A program made the translations under genes and the position numbers. Under the pieces are notes generated by a model. It did no database searches. It had not been told where the DNA came from and was given only the letters and a program-made list of their open reading frames with translations. This document shows positions 35,556 through 45,594 of a DNA stretch of 64,000 bases, piece after piece (within the stretch, counting starts at the first letter, position 1; every line of letters begins with the position of its first letter). This DNA comes from Coprinopsis marcescibilis (taxonomy: Eukaryota > Basidiomycota > Agaricomycetes > Agaricales > Psathyrellaceae), in assembly GCA_004369085.1 (NCBI GenBank), contig ML210215.1, forward strand, positions 72,419 through 136,418, written 5' to 3'.

Positions 35556-35579
35556 TTCGTATGTCACCCCGAAGGGGAC
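35464..35579 (-). ncRNA. U6 spliceosomal snRNA
   Basis: Reading the minus strand from 35579: a 5' stem-loop GTCCCCTTCGGGG, then ATTGGAACGATACAGAGA (ACAGAGA box), AGATTAGCATGGCCCCTGCAC (AGC triad and U4-pairing region) and AAGGATGACACGC. A small 3' hairpin AGACC-TACG-GGTCT follows, and a T-rich end (ATTTATTTT) suits Pol III termination. No intron interrupts it. The 3' end beyond GACACGC is longer than in animal U6. Upstream I see no obvious TATA box near -30. Confidence 0.93.
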
Positions 35580-35978
35580 AATAGTCACTGTTGGATGACG
35601 TGGCGTATTGCTTAGGTTTTGTATTTTGCTCAGGTGGCGGGGTTGACGGCCCCTGGCAAGCGCGTCGACAGCACAGAATGGCACTTTAGCCAACAGCACA
35701 GGTTGCGCGTTCGTTCAAACCCATCCGCGATTGGCTACCGTAGAGGCATCAGAATCAGACAGGCGTTCATCTGGTCTGATTATTGGATCTTAGATGGATT
35801 ACAGTGCGAAATACATTAAAATTAGCGATATAGTCCTTCAAAGCAGAATCCATGCACAGAATGGTATAAAGCAGCATTACAATTGAAAAAGCCCTGTGCA
35901 GACCCGATAGTCCGTAGCAAGGGGAAAGGGAGATAAAAGGGTAGTGACAATCGACCTTTTAACTCGCGGTGGTCGTCA
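35580..35978. other. Upstream region of U6 and 3' flank of the bHLH gene
   Basis: 400 bp with the U6 5' flank and the bHLH 3' UTR. No other feature is visible. Confidence 0.4.
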
Positions 35979-37406
35979 CTACTGTTCTGCGCCTTTATCT
36001 TTCCGCCGCGATCCCTTCTCGCTTGTCTTGTTCGTCTGCGACGAACCGTCTTCTTCATTATCATCGCCCTCGTCGCTGTCCTCGTCCTCCCCTTCTACAT
36101 CCCCTTTACCTTCTCCGCCCTTCCATTCCCGCTCCCACAACGGATTCGACGGTGGCGTTTGTACAGGATGGCCAGGAGGAAGCATAGCCCGGCCACGCTG
36201 CAACCTCTCCGCCAAAGCTGCCTTTTCACAAAGCAACTCGTTGATATAGTCGATCGCTGGGACGATGTTCAGAACACAAAACGAGAACAAAACTATGGCA
36301 AACTCACTTTTTGACAGGACAACGTTCTCGCTTCGAGGTCCTGCACGCCCGTCTATCTTGTCTCTCGCACTCTCTCCATCTCCATCCTTCTTCTTTGTTC
36401 GCTTCTTAGACGTAGCTTTGCCCTTTCCGTTCGGCATCCCGGACGCACCAGTAAACGCAGCAACCCTCGCCTCCTCCTCTTCCTCCCGTATCGCTTCTCT
36501 CAGCGCCGGAACAGTATCGCAAAGCGCCTCATAGCCTCTACGAATATTGGCCCTCCGTTTCTGCTCCGACTGGATATGGTTGGCCTTCTTCTGTGACGGG
36601 GACAGCAATGCCGGTTTCGACGGATTTGAACTGGGTGTTGGTTGCGAAGATGAGCGTGCATGCGATGCAATCGCCCGTTTATTCGTTGGTGGGGGTTGGC
36701 CATTGGCAGAAGGCGGAGGCGTCGACGAGGATGACGCACCGGATGTTGCTGAGGACGGGCGTATAGGCCGTTTAGCCGGTGCTGACGATGTTGCGGATGA
36801 CTGAGAGTGTGAATGGGTGAGCGGGGGTTGCGGATGATGTGGCTGCGGATGGGGGTTGCCAAAGGCGGTGAACGCGCTGTCAGAACCTCCGTTCAGTTGC
36901 GGTAAGCTTTGAAATTCTTGCGAATGATGTGCATTGGGCTGGTGGTGTATCCGGTCTGGTAGAAACGACTGCTGGTATGGATATGGTAATGTCTGGGGCA
37001 GCGATGATTTGTTGTTGAGGAAGGGAAAGGGTTCATGCGCCGTCGGGAATCGGGATAACTGGGCTGGGCCGGGAGAAAGGTGCAATCCGTGGTTGGCGAA
37101 TTGCATGTGGCCGAGGTGGTTGTACACGTTCGTATGCTGCTGGTGTTGTTGGGGATTATGATCCATGATCATTCCGTGGTCTAGCCAGGCGTTGTCGAGT
37201 GACATTAGATCCTTTGTGGCCTTTGTCAGGTCGTTGTCGTGCGACACAGACATATCCATGGGCATGTCGTCGGGATCCCTGCGCAATGAATCTGGAGCAA
37301 ACTGAGAGGCGTAAGTCGCCCAGTCCGGAGGTGGTTGAGACGGGTCGACAGAGGTCAGAAAGGACTGGAGTGCCAGAGATTCGGCAGGTGTCAGGAGAGT
37401 CTCCAT
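35979..37406 (-). CDS. Basic helix-loop-helix transcription factor
   Basis: Two exons with a 51-nt intron (36307-36257) give 458 aa. The first half is Gln/His/Pro/Ser-rich, an activation-domain type of sequence. The bHLH starts near residue 280: KKANHIQSEQKRRANIRRGY is the basic region, with the H-E-R pattern that reads E-box CANNTG DNA, then ALCDTVPALREAI (helix 1). A loop of about 60 aa, long and Lys/Gly-rich, follows, then VVLSKTIDYINELLCEK (helix 2). A short coiled stretch and an acidic Glu/Asp tail end the protein. The basic region is closest to MLX/INO4-type factors. The intron splits helix 2 and has no stop, so retention would insert 17 residues there and probably disable dimerisation. 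Confidence 0.88.
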   Translation of the reverse strand: METLLTPAESLALQSFLTSVDPSQPPPDWATYASQFAPDSLRRDPDDMPMDMSVSHDNDLTKATKDLMSLDNAWLDHGMIMDHNPQQHQQHTNVYNHLGHMQFANHGLHLSPGPAQLSRFPTAHEPFPFLNNKSSLPQTLPYPYQQSFLPDRIHHQPNAHHSQEFQSLPQLNGGSDSAFTAFGNPHPQPHHPQPPLTHSHSQSSATSSAPAKRPIRPSSATSGASSSSTPPPSANGQPPPTNKRAIASHARSSSQPTPSSNPSKPALLSPSQKKANHIQSEQKRRANIRRGYEALCDTVPALREAIREEEEEARVAAFTGASGMPNGKGKATSKKRTKKKDGDGESARDKIDGRAGPRSENVVLSKSEFAIVLFSFCVLNIVPAIDYINELLCEKAALAERLQRGRAMLPPGHPVQTPPSNPLWEREWKGGEGKGDVEGEDEDSDEGDDNEEDGSSQTNKTSEKGSRRKDKGAEQ

Positions 37407-39060
37407 GATTTGTGGTGTTCACGGGGGGATGGACTCGGAACAAGGTCTACAAGCGAGACAGAGAGACACAGGATGTGTAGATGACAGCCCTGGACGATAA
37501 CGAGTATCCATTAGCGAGCGTCCGTCTGGAATAATAATTAGAGTTATTTACTATGTCAGAATCAACTTATCGCGAGCAGGTCGGTTAGCCGATTGGCATG
37601 TGAAATGAAAGGAAGAAGGCGTTCTGATGTGGCGGTGTTCCTATTTTTTGCCCTTTTGAGAAACGTCGCCACTTCCTTTTTCGGTCGTCTTCATCCGGGT
37701 CCGATCTTCAGTCTTGGAAGCTTCCCTTCCGTTCCCAAACCCTCCAGCCTGGGGAAAGTCTCACTCTTCTGCTTCCACATCTCCGGAGACACCTTGGAGG
37801 AATTCGTACCAAGTCTTGTGACCATCTATACACTTCCTATCTGGATCCATTGCCTTCATTTCCTTGTCAATCGATCCAAATGCTGTACCCCGGACACTTG
37901 CCGTGCAATGGAGACCCCGCATGGAACGTCGTTAAGGCAAGTCAGGGGATCTGAAAAGAAGTTCTAGTGCGCGTGGTCTTCTCTGCCAAGCCTGGAGAAA
38001 CCCATTTTAGTATTCGACAGATACTTATTTATCTTTAGGATCGTCTGATGCTCAGAAAGTTCCGCATTGCCGTGCCTTGGAACTTCGAGCTGGACCAGGC
38101 CTAGCGTTCGGCCGCCACCGTGGCGTTGAGACAGTTTGTGGCTTGGTGGCTTTTTGTGACCTACAGGTCAACCAGTCACACCTACTCTCTCGGGAGCTTC
38201 TGTTCCTGGCCGTCGAAAAGTGGCGGCACGAGAAAATCGGGCTTTGGCGTCTGTACAGAACCAAATCTTCGGGCCATCTCCATCTTTTCAACTCACCATC
38301 TTCTCAACTAGAAAATCTGTCTACCCAGTTCCTTGGTATGGCTTCCCCCCATACAATCTCACTACCCTTCGGCGTTCCATTTCAGCTGCACCGAGGTAGC
38401 CATACTCGGAAATCATGTCCATTGGCGCCCGTGAAGCTCCGTGAAGAGGCAGACGCTGCCTGTTGCCGTGACCCGTCGGCCTAGCGATTTACATGGTCCG
38501 CAGTGCGCCCTCGTGTGACTATGCTGAGACCGGCGTCTTAAACGTCGCTGTCTCAGGCTGTCGCCCAACGCGGACTTTAATTCAGCGGGGGGGGGCCTTG
38601 TCCAACGAGCGCAAAACTCATCCTGTCCTCTTCGATGGCAATAACGGTGAATTCGCCGGCTTTAGAACCCTGCCTTCCCTCTCATAACGAAGCGGCACGT
38701 CACGAAGAAGAACAACTTTCATCTACTTTGCACTTCGCGTTGACACGGTAGTCGCGGTCTCGTCACTGCAAACTATCACGATGAAACCAAGTCTACCAAA
38801 TTTCATTTCATCACCGAGTCATAGTTCGCTAATTTCTCCGAGCGAGACGCTACCAAGCAACAATAGGCACCTCATGCACTATTCGAAATTTGCAAGGCTA
38901 AGAATGCCGTTAGGAAAGTGCTATGAACCACGCGTTGTGTTCGGAATGGAGGTCAGCAGCTAGAGGGCTGCAGGGGCTGCGTCAGCTATCAACTTGATCT
39001 TCTCCCACCACAAACCAGGTCCCACTTACATATATATCCGGGCGCTACTGATTTTGTCTA
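37407..39060. other. Long 5' region of the bHLH gene
   Basis: 1.65 kb without a convincing gene. Frames of 124 and 135 codons (37593-37967, 38077-38484) lack domains and introns. A run of nine G lies at 38587-38595. It may be a long regulatory leader. Confidence 0.45.
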
Positions 39061-39331
39061 CCTTCAGCCTAAACGAGCACCTCGGATACGATGTGATCAT
39101 CGATGCGTTCCCAGTCGCTCACTCAAGTTCCCTCGCCATCTCCTTCCGATTCCTAGAATCAATGCCCAGCATTGATTCTCGAGTTCCCGACTCGGACGTT
39201 CCTCAGCTGACTTCGGCTCCCGAAGTCCCAGGCCCCACTCCAAACCTCGCGGGATGAGCAAAAAGCAGAAGTAAAGGAATGGCGTCAGATGCATCACAAC
39301 TACTTATGTCCCCTTCGGGGTGACATACGAA

Positions 39332-39362
<31 letters not shown>

Positions 39363-39401
39363 GGCCCCTGCACAAGGATGACACGCTTTCCCGGAGTGGT
39401 A
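39061..39401 (+). repeat. 341-bp direct duplicate, left copy
   Basis: This block matches 39412-39752 base for base as far as I can read, and the two are separated only by the 10-N gap. It includes 94 nt of U6 and its 5' flank. Most likely it is an unmerged contig overlap. Confidence 0.9.
39308..39401 (+). ncRNA. U6 snRNA, 3'-truncated at assembly gap
   Basis: The same U6 sequence as at 35579-35464, starting GTCCCCTTCGGGG and cut after CCGGAGTGGTA by the Ns. It is probably the same locus as 39659-39774 shown twice. Confidence 0.85.
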
Positions 39402-39411
39402 NNNNNNNNNN
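39402..39411. other. Assembly gap (10 N)
   Basis: Ten N characters flanked by identical 341-bp sequences on both sides. Confidence 0.98.
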
Positions 39412-39682
39412 CCTTCAGCCTAAACGAGCACCTCGGATACGATGTGATCATCGATGCGTTCCCAGTCGCTCACTCAAGTTCCCTCGCCATCTCCTTCCGA
39501 TTCCTAGAATCAATGCCCAGCATTGATTCTCGAGTTCCCGACTCGGACGTTCCTCAGCTGACTTCGGCTCCCGAAGTCCCAGGCCCCACTCCAAACCTCG
39601 CGGGATGAGCAAAAAGCAGAAGTAAAGGAATGGCGTCAGATGCATCACAACTACTTATGTCCCCTTCGGGGTGACATACGAA

Positions 39683-39713
<31 letters not shown>

Positions 39714-39752
39714 GGCCCCTGCACAAGGATGACACGCTTTCCCGGAGTGGTA
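39412..39752 (+). repeat. 341-bp direct duplicate, right copy
   Basis: Begins CCTTCAGCCTAAACGAGCAC exactly as position 39061 and stays identical to the point where the left copy meets the gap. Confidence 0.9.
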
Positions 39753-39774
39753 GACCTACGGGTCTCAATATTTA
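39659..39774 (+). ncRNA. U6 spliceosomal snRNA
   Basis: A complete copy: 5' stem-loop, ACAGAGA box, AGC triad, AAGGATGACACGC, the 3' hairpin AGACC-TACG-GGTCT and a T5 run at 39775-39779. It reads identically to the minus-strand gene through the 3' hairpin; flanks differ, so these are two real loci. Confidence 0.93.
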
Positions 39775-40015
39775 TTTTTGCACTTTCTTTTTGATCAAGG
39801 GTTCTCCATATTCTCCATATTTACCCCCACAGAGCCGCTTGCAGTTAAACCCCAATCTCTACTGTTTCAAAGAGATCTGACAGCCTGAGTCACGGTGAAA
39901 TCGGTACTTCCTTTAGACCACTTGATCATTAATGGCCTCGAGTTGGAATTCCTATTACTATGCAGCAATGCAACGAGATATATACATACCAAGCTACGAG
40001 AAGGTACGTTGAACT

Positions 40016-41030
40016 CTACCACAACGTACCACTATCATTGATATATCCGCCCTCGACGAGCTCCTCGACCCTCATCCAGAATAACTCCTGCTCACACGAA
40101 TCCAACAACGACGAATCCTGCCCCCAACCGTTATTCTTATCTACAACCACGCACCGCCTGTCATTCCACTCCCTCAACTTCGCCTCAGTACTCATCTGGG
40201 TCTGTACCTCACTCCCCCGGTAATCATGCAAACAAACGACATACTTCAAATTTTTCGCCACAGAGACAAGACCGCGGATGAAGGGGAGACCCTTCGGGGA
40301 AGCCCGTAACGCCATATGCGTGAGCTGTTGGAACGCATCAGAGGACTTGGGGAGACGGTGTTGCGCTCGGAGTAGCGTGGTCCAGAAGAAATGGTTGTCG
40401 TCCAGAAAGTAGACGATAAGATGCGTCAGGCTTTGAAGGACGAGACGGGTGATTGACTGGAAGATTCCGGTCTGATAGTAAGGCATATATGTGTGCACAT
40501 CAGGGGGAGGCTGCATCCAGATGAGGCATAATCGGTGCAAATGAGGTGACTCGATTAAAGGGAAATACATTCCAGGGGAGTGAGTATCGTCAGAGTACGC
40601 CGCAAACGATGTCAAGCGTTTAGAGCAGTACTCGAAGACCGGCGCCACCAACACCTCTGGGATATGTTTGGCCAATGATATGGACCTGGTGAACGCTTCA
40701 GTGTCGAAGAAACTGGCGTGCTTCGTGAGAATCTGGGTGTTCAACTTCGTTACAGATTCATTGGTAAGGTTGTCCAATCGGCCGAACAGATCATCCTTCA
40801 GCCTGTGGTAGAAAGGGCACTCAGACTATAGCTCACGAAGCAACTGGACATAATGGATCATCACGGACTAGATCTACTTACAGTTGGTAAAACCACTTGT
40901 TGACAAGACACAGGCTGTAGCACGTCCGCTTGGAACTTTGCGCCGCAGGTCGAATGATGGAGATGATGAGCTCTGCCGGCAAGGCTACAGCAGACGCACC
41001 ACTGCCATGGTCACTCAGTACATCACTCAT
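40016..41030 (-). CDS. F-box-like protein, copy 2
   Basis: Two exons, about 310 aa. Exon 1 from ATG 41030 encodes VALPAELIISIIRPAAQSS and CYSLCLVNKWFYQL. An intron GTAAGT...CCACAG follows, then LKDDLFGRLDNLTNES. Shared blocks with copy 1 at 32807-33974 include PHLHRLCLIW (copy 1: FIRRLCLIW), FQQLTHMALRAS (SFQSLTHLAMST), LKYVVCLHDY (LKFIALLHHE), RRCVVVDK (RRFVIMDK) and CEQELFWMRVEELVEGG (GEQRLFWERVEELILQG). Sequence identity is modest, so the duplication is not recent. Expected role as in copy 1: substrate adaptor of an SCF ligase. Confidence 0.72.
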
Positions 41031-41203
41031 GGCAGGTAGTAGAGGGCGTATGGAGAATGACAAAGTGAGGCAACTGAGATAATCATTGACTGAATGTATA
41101 CATTGAATGATCTTGATGGGTATCAACCACGCGATTCTCAATCAAAGTAGCATGGATTGAATGGTCTGCGAGTACCATATACTTAGCACAGAGATAAGAC
41201 CCA

Positions 41204-41870
41204 TCATGTGAATAGAGTGTGGTACAGCAACAAGTGCTCCCTAGAACACCAACCAGCGCACACGGCAAATTAGAAAATTCCTACGCGAAAACAACTTGCG
41301 AAAGACTCACGCAATAGCCTTCCCAGCAACCTTCTGCGCAACGTACTGTATATAAAAAGGTGTAAAACCTTTAAGGACCTCCGAAACCCTAGTCCCCCGC
41401 TCTCCATCCACAACCTCCTCTTCCAGTCTCCGAAGCTTCCAAAAACCCATTGAGCCATCATCGCTGCGAGTTTCGTGCAGAGCGTAGAGCGGTCCAGTCT
41501 GTGTCGGGGATTCCAGGGGCACCCATGTCAAGGACCCCCTAAGGACGGCACGGGCCTTGATCAAACCAAAGAGGAACGGAACCCTCTCCTCGTATCTGAA
41601 GTGCTGACGACGGGCCAAGACGCTTCCTTCAACGGGGTCTGCGGGCGCAGGTGGCTGGTCTATCCCGCTGATGTCACCCAGCTGCTTGCCAGGCGGTATC
41701 GCGATCGTGTCCTGCTCCAACAGGTCGGCACCCGTACAGATTGTCATCAACTTGCACAGTCGTTCATGCCCTTCGTCCGTGCATAAAATTGGAAAGGCTT
41801 TCTCGATTGGAACCTGCAGAAAGACGGAATCGGAATAATCGATGTTCGTTGTGAAGGGTAGGTCGGACAT
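41204..41870 (-). CDS. START/SRPBCC-like protein, copy 1
   Basis: Starts MSDLPFTTNIDYSDSVFLQV. A stop appears at 41307-41309, but it lies inside a GTGAGT donor; splicing 41311 to 41240 adds EHLLLYHTLFT. The same ending (EHMESYHKLFE) arises in the same phase in the neighbouring copy, so the final intron is real. The body has VPIEKAFPILCTDEGHERLCKL, RYEERVPFLFGLIKARAVL, GSLTWVP, GFWKLRRLEEEVVDGERGTRV and a helical end. The alternating pattern and spacing resemble START-like (SRPBCC) ligand-binding folds, perhaps the fungal DUF7053 group; this rests on overall pattern only. No signal peptide or TM. Ligand unknown. Confidence 0.6.
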
Positions 41871-42339
41871 GATGGACGCAGGTCGAAAGCAAGGGTAGGC
41901 TAATTTGGTAAGTTGACTTGCGAGGTGCCATGTGCAGATCCAATGAAGGTTATATATGTATCCCACGGATACGTGCCGATGGACTTAGGGCAAAGTGGTT
42001 AGGGATCTCAGATAGGTCGCAATAACCTCGAGATTAGGCAAGTCTGTAGGATAGATATCACCATCAATGATAGAGGAAAGGAGAGTCCGACAAGTGACTA
42101 ACATAAAGCGCAGCTTTTGGTTGCGCCGGGCCTGGATGCCAAAAATACGGCATGGTTTAAAGAGCCAGGATACAAGGCGCTATAACGTCTTCAGGACAAG
42201 GGTCAAGGTCGAAGGATCTCGTCTTCGTCCCGATGACTCTGCCAAAACTCCAACAACTGACCTATCTGTGTCGACGGCCTGCCTGACGGACTACATCTCG
42301 ATGAAGAGTTTTAAGCGTTACAGCTACTTCAAAATCCAT
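41871..42339. other. Spacer between the START-like pair
   Basis: 470 bp with the promoter of copy 1. A frame of 143 codons on the + strand (42067-42498) overlaps the last exon of copy 2 and has no domain, so it is not called. Confidence 0.5.
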
Positions 42340-42995
42340 TCATTCGAAAAGTTTGTGATACGACTCCATATGTTCTCTGTTAACACACCAAATCAGCAAT
42401 GCTCTCTCAAGACCACAAGACGACATTCCACTCACTTATGCGCGGGGACGGCTATCCTCGTAGTCATCCACCTCAGCATTGACGGTGCATACCCATGAAT
42501 GACCTCCGTCACCCTTGTCCCCTTCTGCCCATCTACAACCTCCTCCGTCAACTTCCTCATCTTCCAAAACCTAATCTTTCCATCCTCCGAAACCGTTTCA
42601 TAAATCCCAACAAACGGTGTAGAATCCGACGTCCCCGTCCGCGGTATCCAAGTCAAAGTACCATTGAGACGGGCGGGGACATGTATGGCGCCAAAGAGGA
42701 AGGGAATGGCCTCTTCAAAGTTAAAGTGCTGTCGGGTCGCAATGTCACCTTGAGCGGGAGTGTGTCCGGCGGGCGTTTGTTCTATAGCGCTGAATTCTTG
42801 CAGCTTCCCAGAAGGAAAGACAACGGTGTCTTGTTTCGTGAGCTTAGCCACCGTGCACAGGTCCGAAAGCTTGCAGACCCGTTCATGGCCTTCGCTCGTG
42901 CAGAGGATTGGGAACGCCTTTTCAATGGGAACTGGGAGGAAGACCGTGTGTGTTGTATGAATATTGGGGGTAAATGGAAGGCCTTGTATCGACAT
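42340..42995 (-). CDS. START/SRPBCC-like protein, copy 2
   Basis: Exon 1 42995-42436 from MSIQGLPFTPNIHTTHTVFL, exon 2 42376-42340; about 198 aa. An apparent stop at 42432-42434 is intronic (donor GTGAGT, acceptor TTAACAG), and the final exon gives EHMESYHKLFE, matching copy 1. Shared blocks: VPIEKAFPILCTSEGHERVC, FLFGAIHVPARLNGTLTWIP, IRFWKMRKLTEEVVDGQKGT, RVTEVIHGYAP. An upstream in-frame ATG at 43151 exists, but the alignment with copy 1 begins at 42995. A tandem duplicate about 470 bp from copy 1; ligand and pathway unknown. Confidence 0.6.
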
Positions 42996-43221
42996 GATGA
43001 TGGGATGGTGGTGGTTTCGGTTGTGATTGCGATGGCCAGCGTCCCGCATCCAGTCTTGCGCACAGACCTGAACATGATGGAAACCGAGTCCCACGGTTGT
43101 GTCGTTACTTATATGGGGTGAGATGGGCCGACTTTGCAACGCGTCTGGCATCCTCTATGGGAAGTCTACGTTGAACAAAAGCTTAAATAAAGCAAATAGA
43201 TTGATTGCAGTACCTTAGGAC

Positions 43222-44093
43222 CTAAAATACGCCAGAGCTTTTGATGATACCCTTCCAACTCCTGAACACATACGACGAATACAGCGAGACCTCGTCTACT
43301 GCTTTTGACATGCTTGAAGACCTTTGCAGTAGATTATCGAGGAACTGATAGGCGGTGTTGGGGGAAGTCAATTGGTGGAGCTCTAAAGCAAATATTCAGT
43401 AGCTTTTCTTGAGCCCACAACGTTTACAAAAGTACGAACCTGCCGCGGTGTAGACTGCCGCTATCGACACTCGTTTCGAATACCAGGAGAGCTGTGAGAA
43501 GGTGTGTGTTGTCAGTACCTTTGTCGTGTGGACGCGTATATGATTCTTACATGCAACGACCTATCGCCAATCGAGTAACAAGCTTCATCGGCGATCTTGG
43601 AGGCGTGATGCAATGCCGGTCGAGGGTCAATGGGTGCAATTCCTGAGGATGGCGTAGCCAAAAGAGCAAAAGCCTACATCGCATACAGTTAGCTGACCCC
43701 TCCAAAAGTGCCGCCTCACGCATACCTCAGGCAATCGATCTAGCACAGGCTCATTATACTCCAACCGTCTCCTCAGGACCGCGTTCAAAGTCAGCGACTC
43801 GGTAGTCTGCATCTGTCTAAGTCCTTCTTGAAGCCATGCGTTGATCAAAGTCCTCCGTGCGTCATCGCCCTCGCCGAATAGTGCTGAAACGGCTGTCTCT
43901 GAAAGAGGTTCTGAATGGGACCTCTCCGGTGTTGGAAGCTCGAGAACTGAACGCGCCAACGCTGCACGCGAGAACCCGTGCGTCCTCACCAATGGCAGGG
44001 CCAATTTAAGCAGCCTGATAAAAGATTAAGCCGGAATGCCCAAGAGAGAGAGATACGAATCAGATATACTGACCTCGTCGCAGATACCGTCAT
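43222..44093 (-). CDS. COQ9: Mitochondrial ubiquinone biosynthesis protein COQ9
   Basis: Five exons, about 240 aa. Exon 1 is only 20 nt (MTVSATR), spliced to LLKLALPLVRTHGFSRAALA, a basic amphipathic start suited to mitochondrial import. The body has the COQ9 features: LSETAVSALFGEGDDARRTL, INAWLQEGLRQMQ, NAVLRRRLEYNEPVLDRLPE, the ALHHASKIADEACYSIGD block, and SWYSKRVSIAAVYTAAELHQ followed by TAYQFLDNLLQRS. COQ9 is a TetR-like lipid-binding partner of the COQ7 hydroxylase. Its start faces the eIF3j gene across about 220 bp, so the two share a promoter region. Confidence 0.9.
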
Positions 44094-44315
44094 GGTCGAG
44101 GTCAAGCGTGAATCATCCTCCTCTCCAGTCTGCATTAGGCCAATCATCCGGTCCGTTCGGAGTAACCGGGAACACCGGCTCCGATTCTCCGTGCCCTTGA
44201 CCCGATGTGGATGGAAATGGCTTTGAAATTTGTGTCTCGAATTAAGCTTTTGTTCTTGACGATATACACCTCTATCTGACCATCCAGGGCACCCCTACCC
44301 GTACCTCAGTGTATC

Positions 44316-45379
44316 ATGTCTGACTGGGGTATGTACCCTCATTATTCCGGTTTATACAGCCGACCGATGGCTAACTTGCCGATCTTTATTGATTATAACA
44401 ATTGCATCTAATCTACTAGACGAATCATCTGGATCCGAGTCTGAGGCCGCTCCCCAAAAGAAAGCCACCCCCGCGCCACCCCCGCCAGCAAAGAGGGTTG
44501 CAGTTCCCAAGAAGAAATGGGAAGGCGAAGATGAAGACGATAATGCCCCAGTCGTGCGTCTGCCCCTCGCTTAATACATCGGTATACCAACTTCAGATAC
44601 TCAACAGAGCGACTGGGAAGAATCATCCTCAGAGGAAGAAGAGGATTCCAAACCCGCTGTCGCGCCCCCCAAGAAGAAGGGCAACTTCAGAGCTAAAGTC
44701 GCAGAGAAGGAGGCCGAAAAGGCGAAGAGAATCGCGAACGGCGAGATTGACTATGATTCGGACGATGTTCTCGACCCCCGCGAGAAGGCACGAAGAGACA
44801 AGGAGCGTGAACTCAATGCTGATCTTAACAACGCTGCCGAACTGCTGGGTGCAGCTGCTCTGGGAGGTACGCAGCGATTCCCCCTGACAAGTTCTTTGTC
44901 GAATCTAAAACCAATATCTGATGGGGCTGTTATCTAAATCAGGGACATCATCATCTGAATTGGACGCGATTCTCTCAGCCCAGCCACGGACGAAGGACGA
45001 TTTCCACAAATTGTCAACACAGATATACGAGTTGATCATTAAGAGGCACGCCGGCAAGCCTTTGTATTCCGCTTTCCTCGAACAATTTGCGCGAGAGTGT
45101 GCGCAGCCCTTGAAGGATGTCGAAGCGCGAAAGGTTGCCAGTGCCTTGACTACCCTTGCGAACGAGAAGCAGAAGGAGCAACGAGACAAAGCTAGCGGAA
45201 AGAAGAAGGCTAAGAGTGCAGCCAAGCCTGCTTTAGGAGGATCGAAGTCGGCTGTCAAGGGGTACGTCAAGTTACTCGATGGTCAATTATCTGACTGACA
45301 TTGTGATGATAGGACCGACACCGGCCTCTACGACGAGGCACTAGATGACTTTGGCAACAACCCCGACGACTTCATGTAA
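44316..45379 (+). CDS. HCR1: Translation initiation factor eIF3 subunit j
   Basis: Five exons, about 250 aa. Exon 1 is 13 nt (MSDWG...), spliced to DESSGSESEAAPQKKA, rebuilding the MSDWDDE-like start of eIF3j. Then come KRVAVPKKKWEGEDEDDN, SDWEESSEEEEDS, the Lys/Glu-rich NFRAKVAEKEAEKAKRIA, LDPREKARRDKERELNADLN, and the helical domain DDFHKLSTQIYELIIKRHAG and YSAFLEQFARECAQPLKDVE. The end GLYDEALDDFGNNPDDFM is typical. The subunit loosely joins eIF3 and helps 40S recruitment and start-site selection. Identification is sure. Confidence 0.93.
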
Positions 45380-45594
45380 TTCAAGAATATCCTACCCAAA
45401 GCGTGTAATTTAGGACAACATCACATATTCTCAATAAATCCATTATCTCTCTACACTATTGTGAGGCACATGCTGGCATGCCCTAGAAGATCAAGATTTT
45501 TCAGAGCTGAGTATCGACGACCCATAGATCAGTCCTAAGGAATATAATGAAGTTTAGATCGCTATACAATAAAGAAAGATCGACGCCAAATCAT

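Noticed and set aside
37593..38484. Frames of 124 and 135 codons upstream of the bHLH gene
   Set aside because: Composition is random-like and there is no family pattern; treated as a long upstream region.
38994..39608. An 87-codon frame and its near-copy ahead of U6
   Set aside because: The repeat is the duplicated contig end, so two copies are not evidence of selection.
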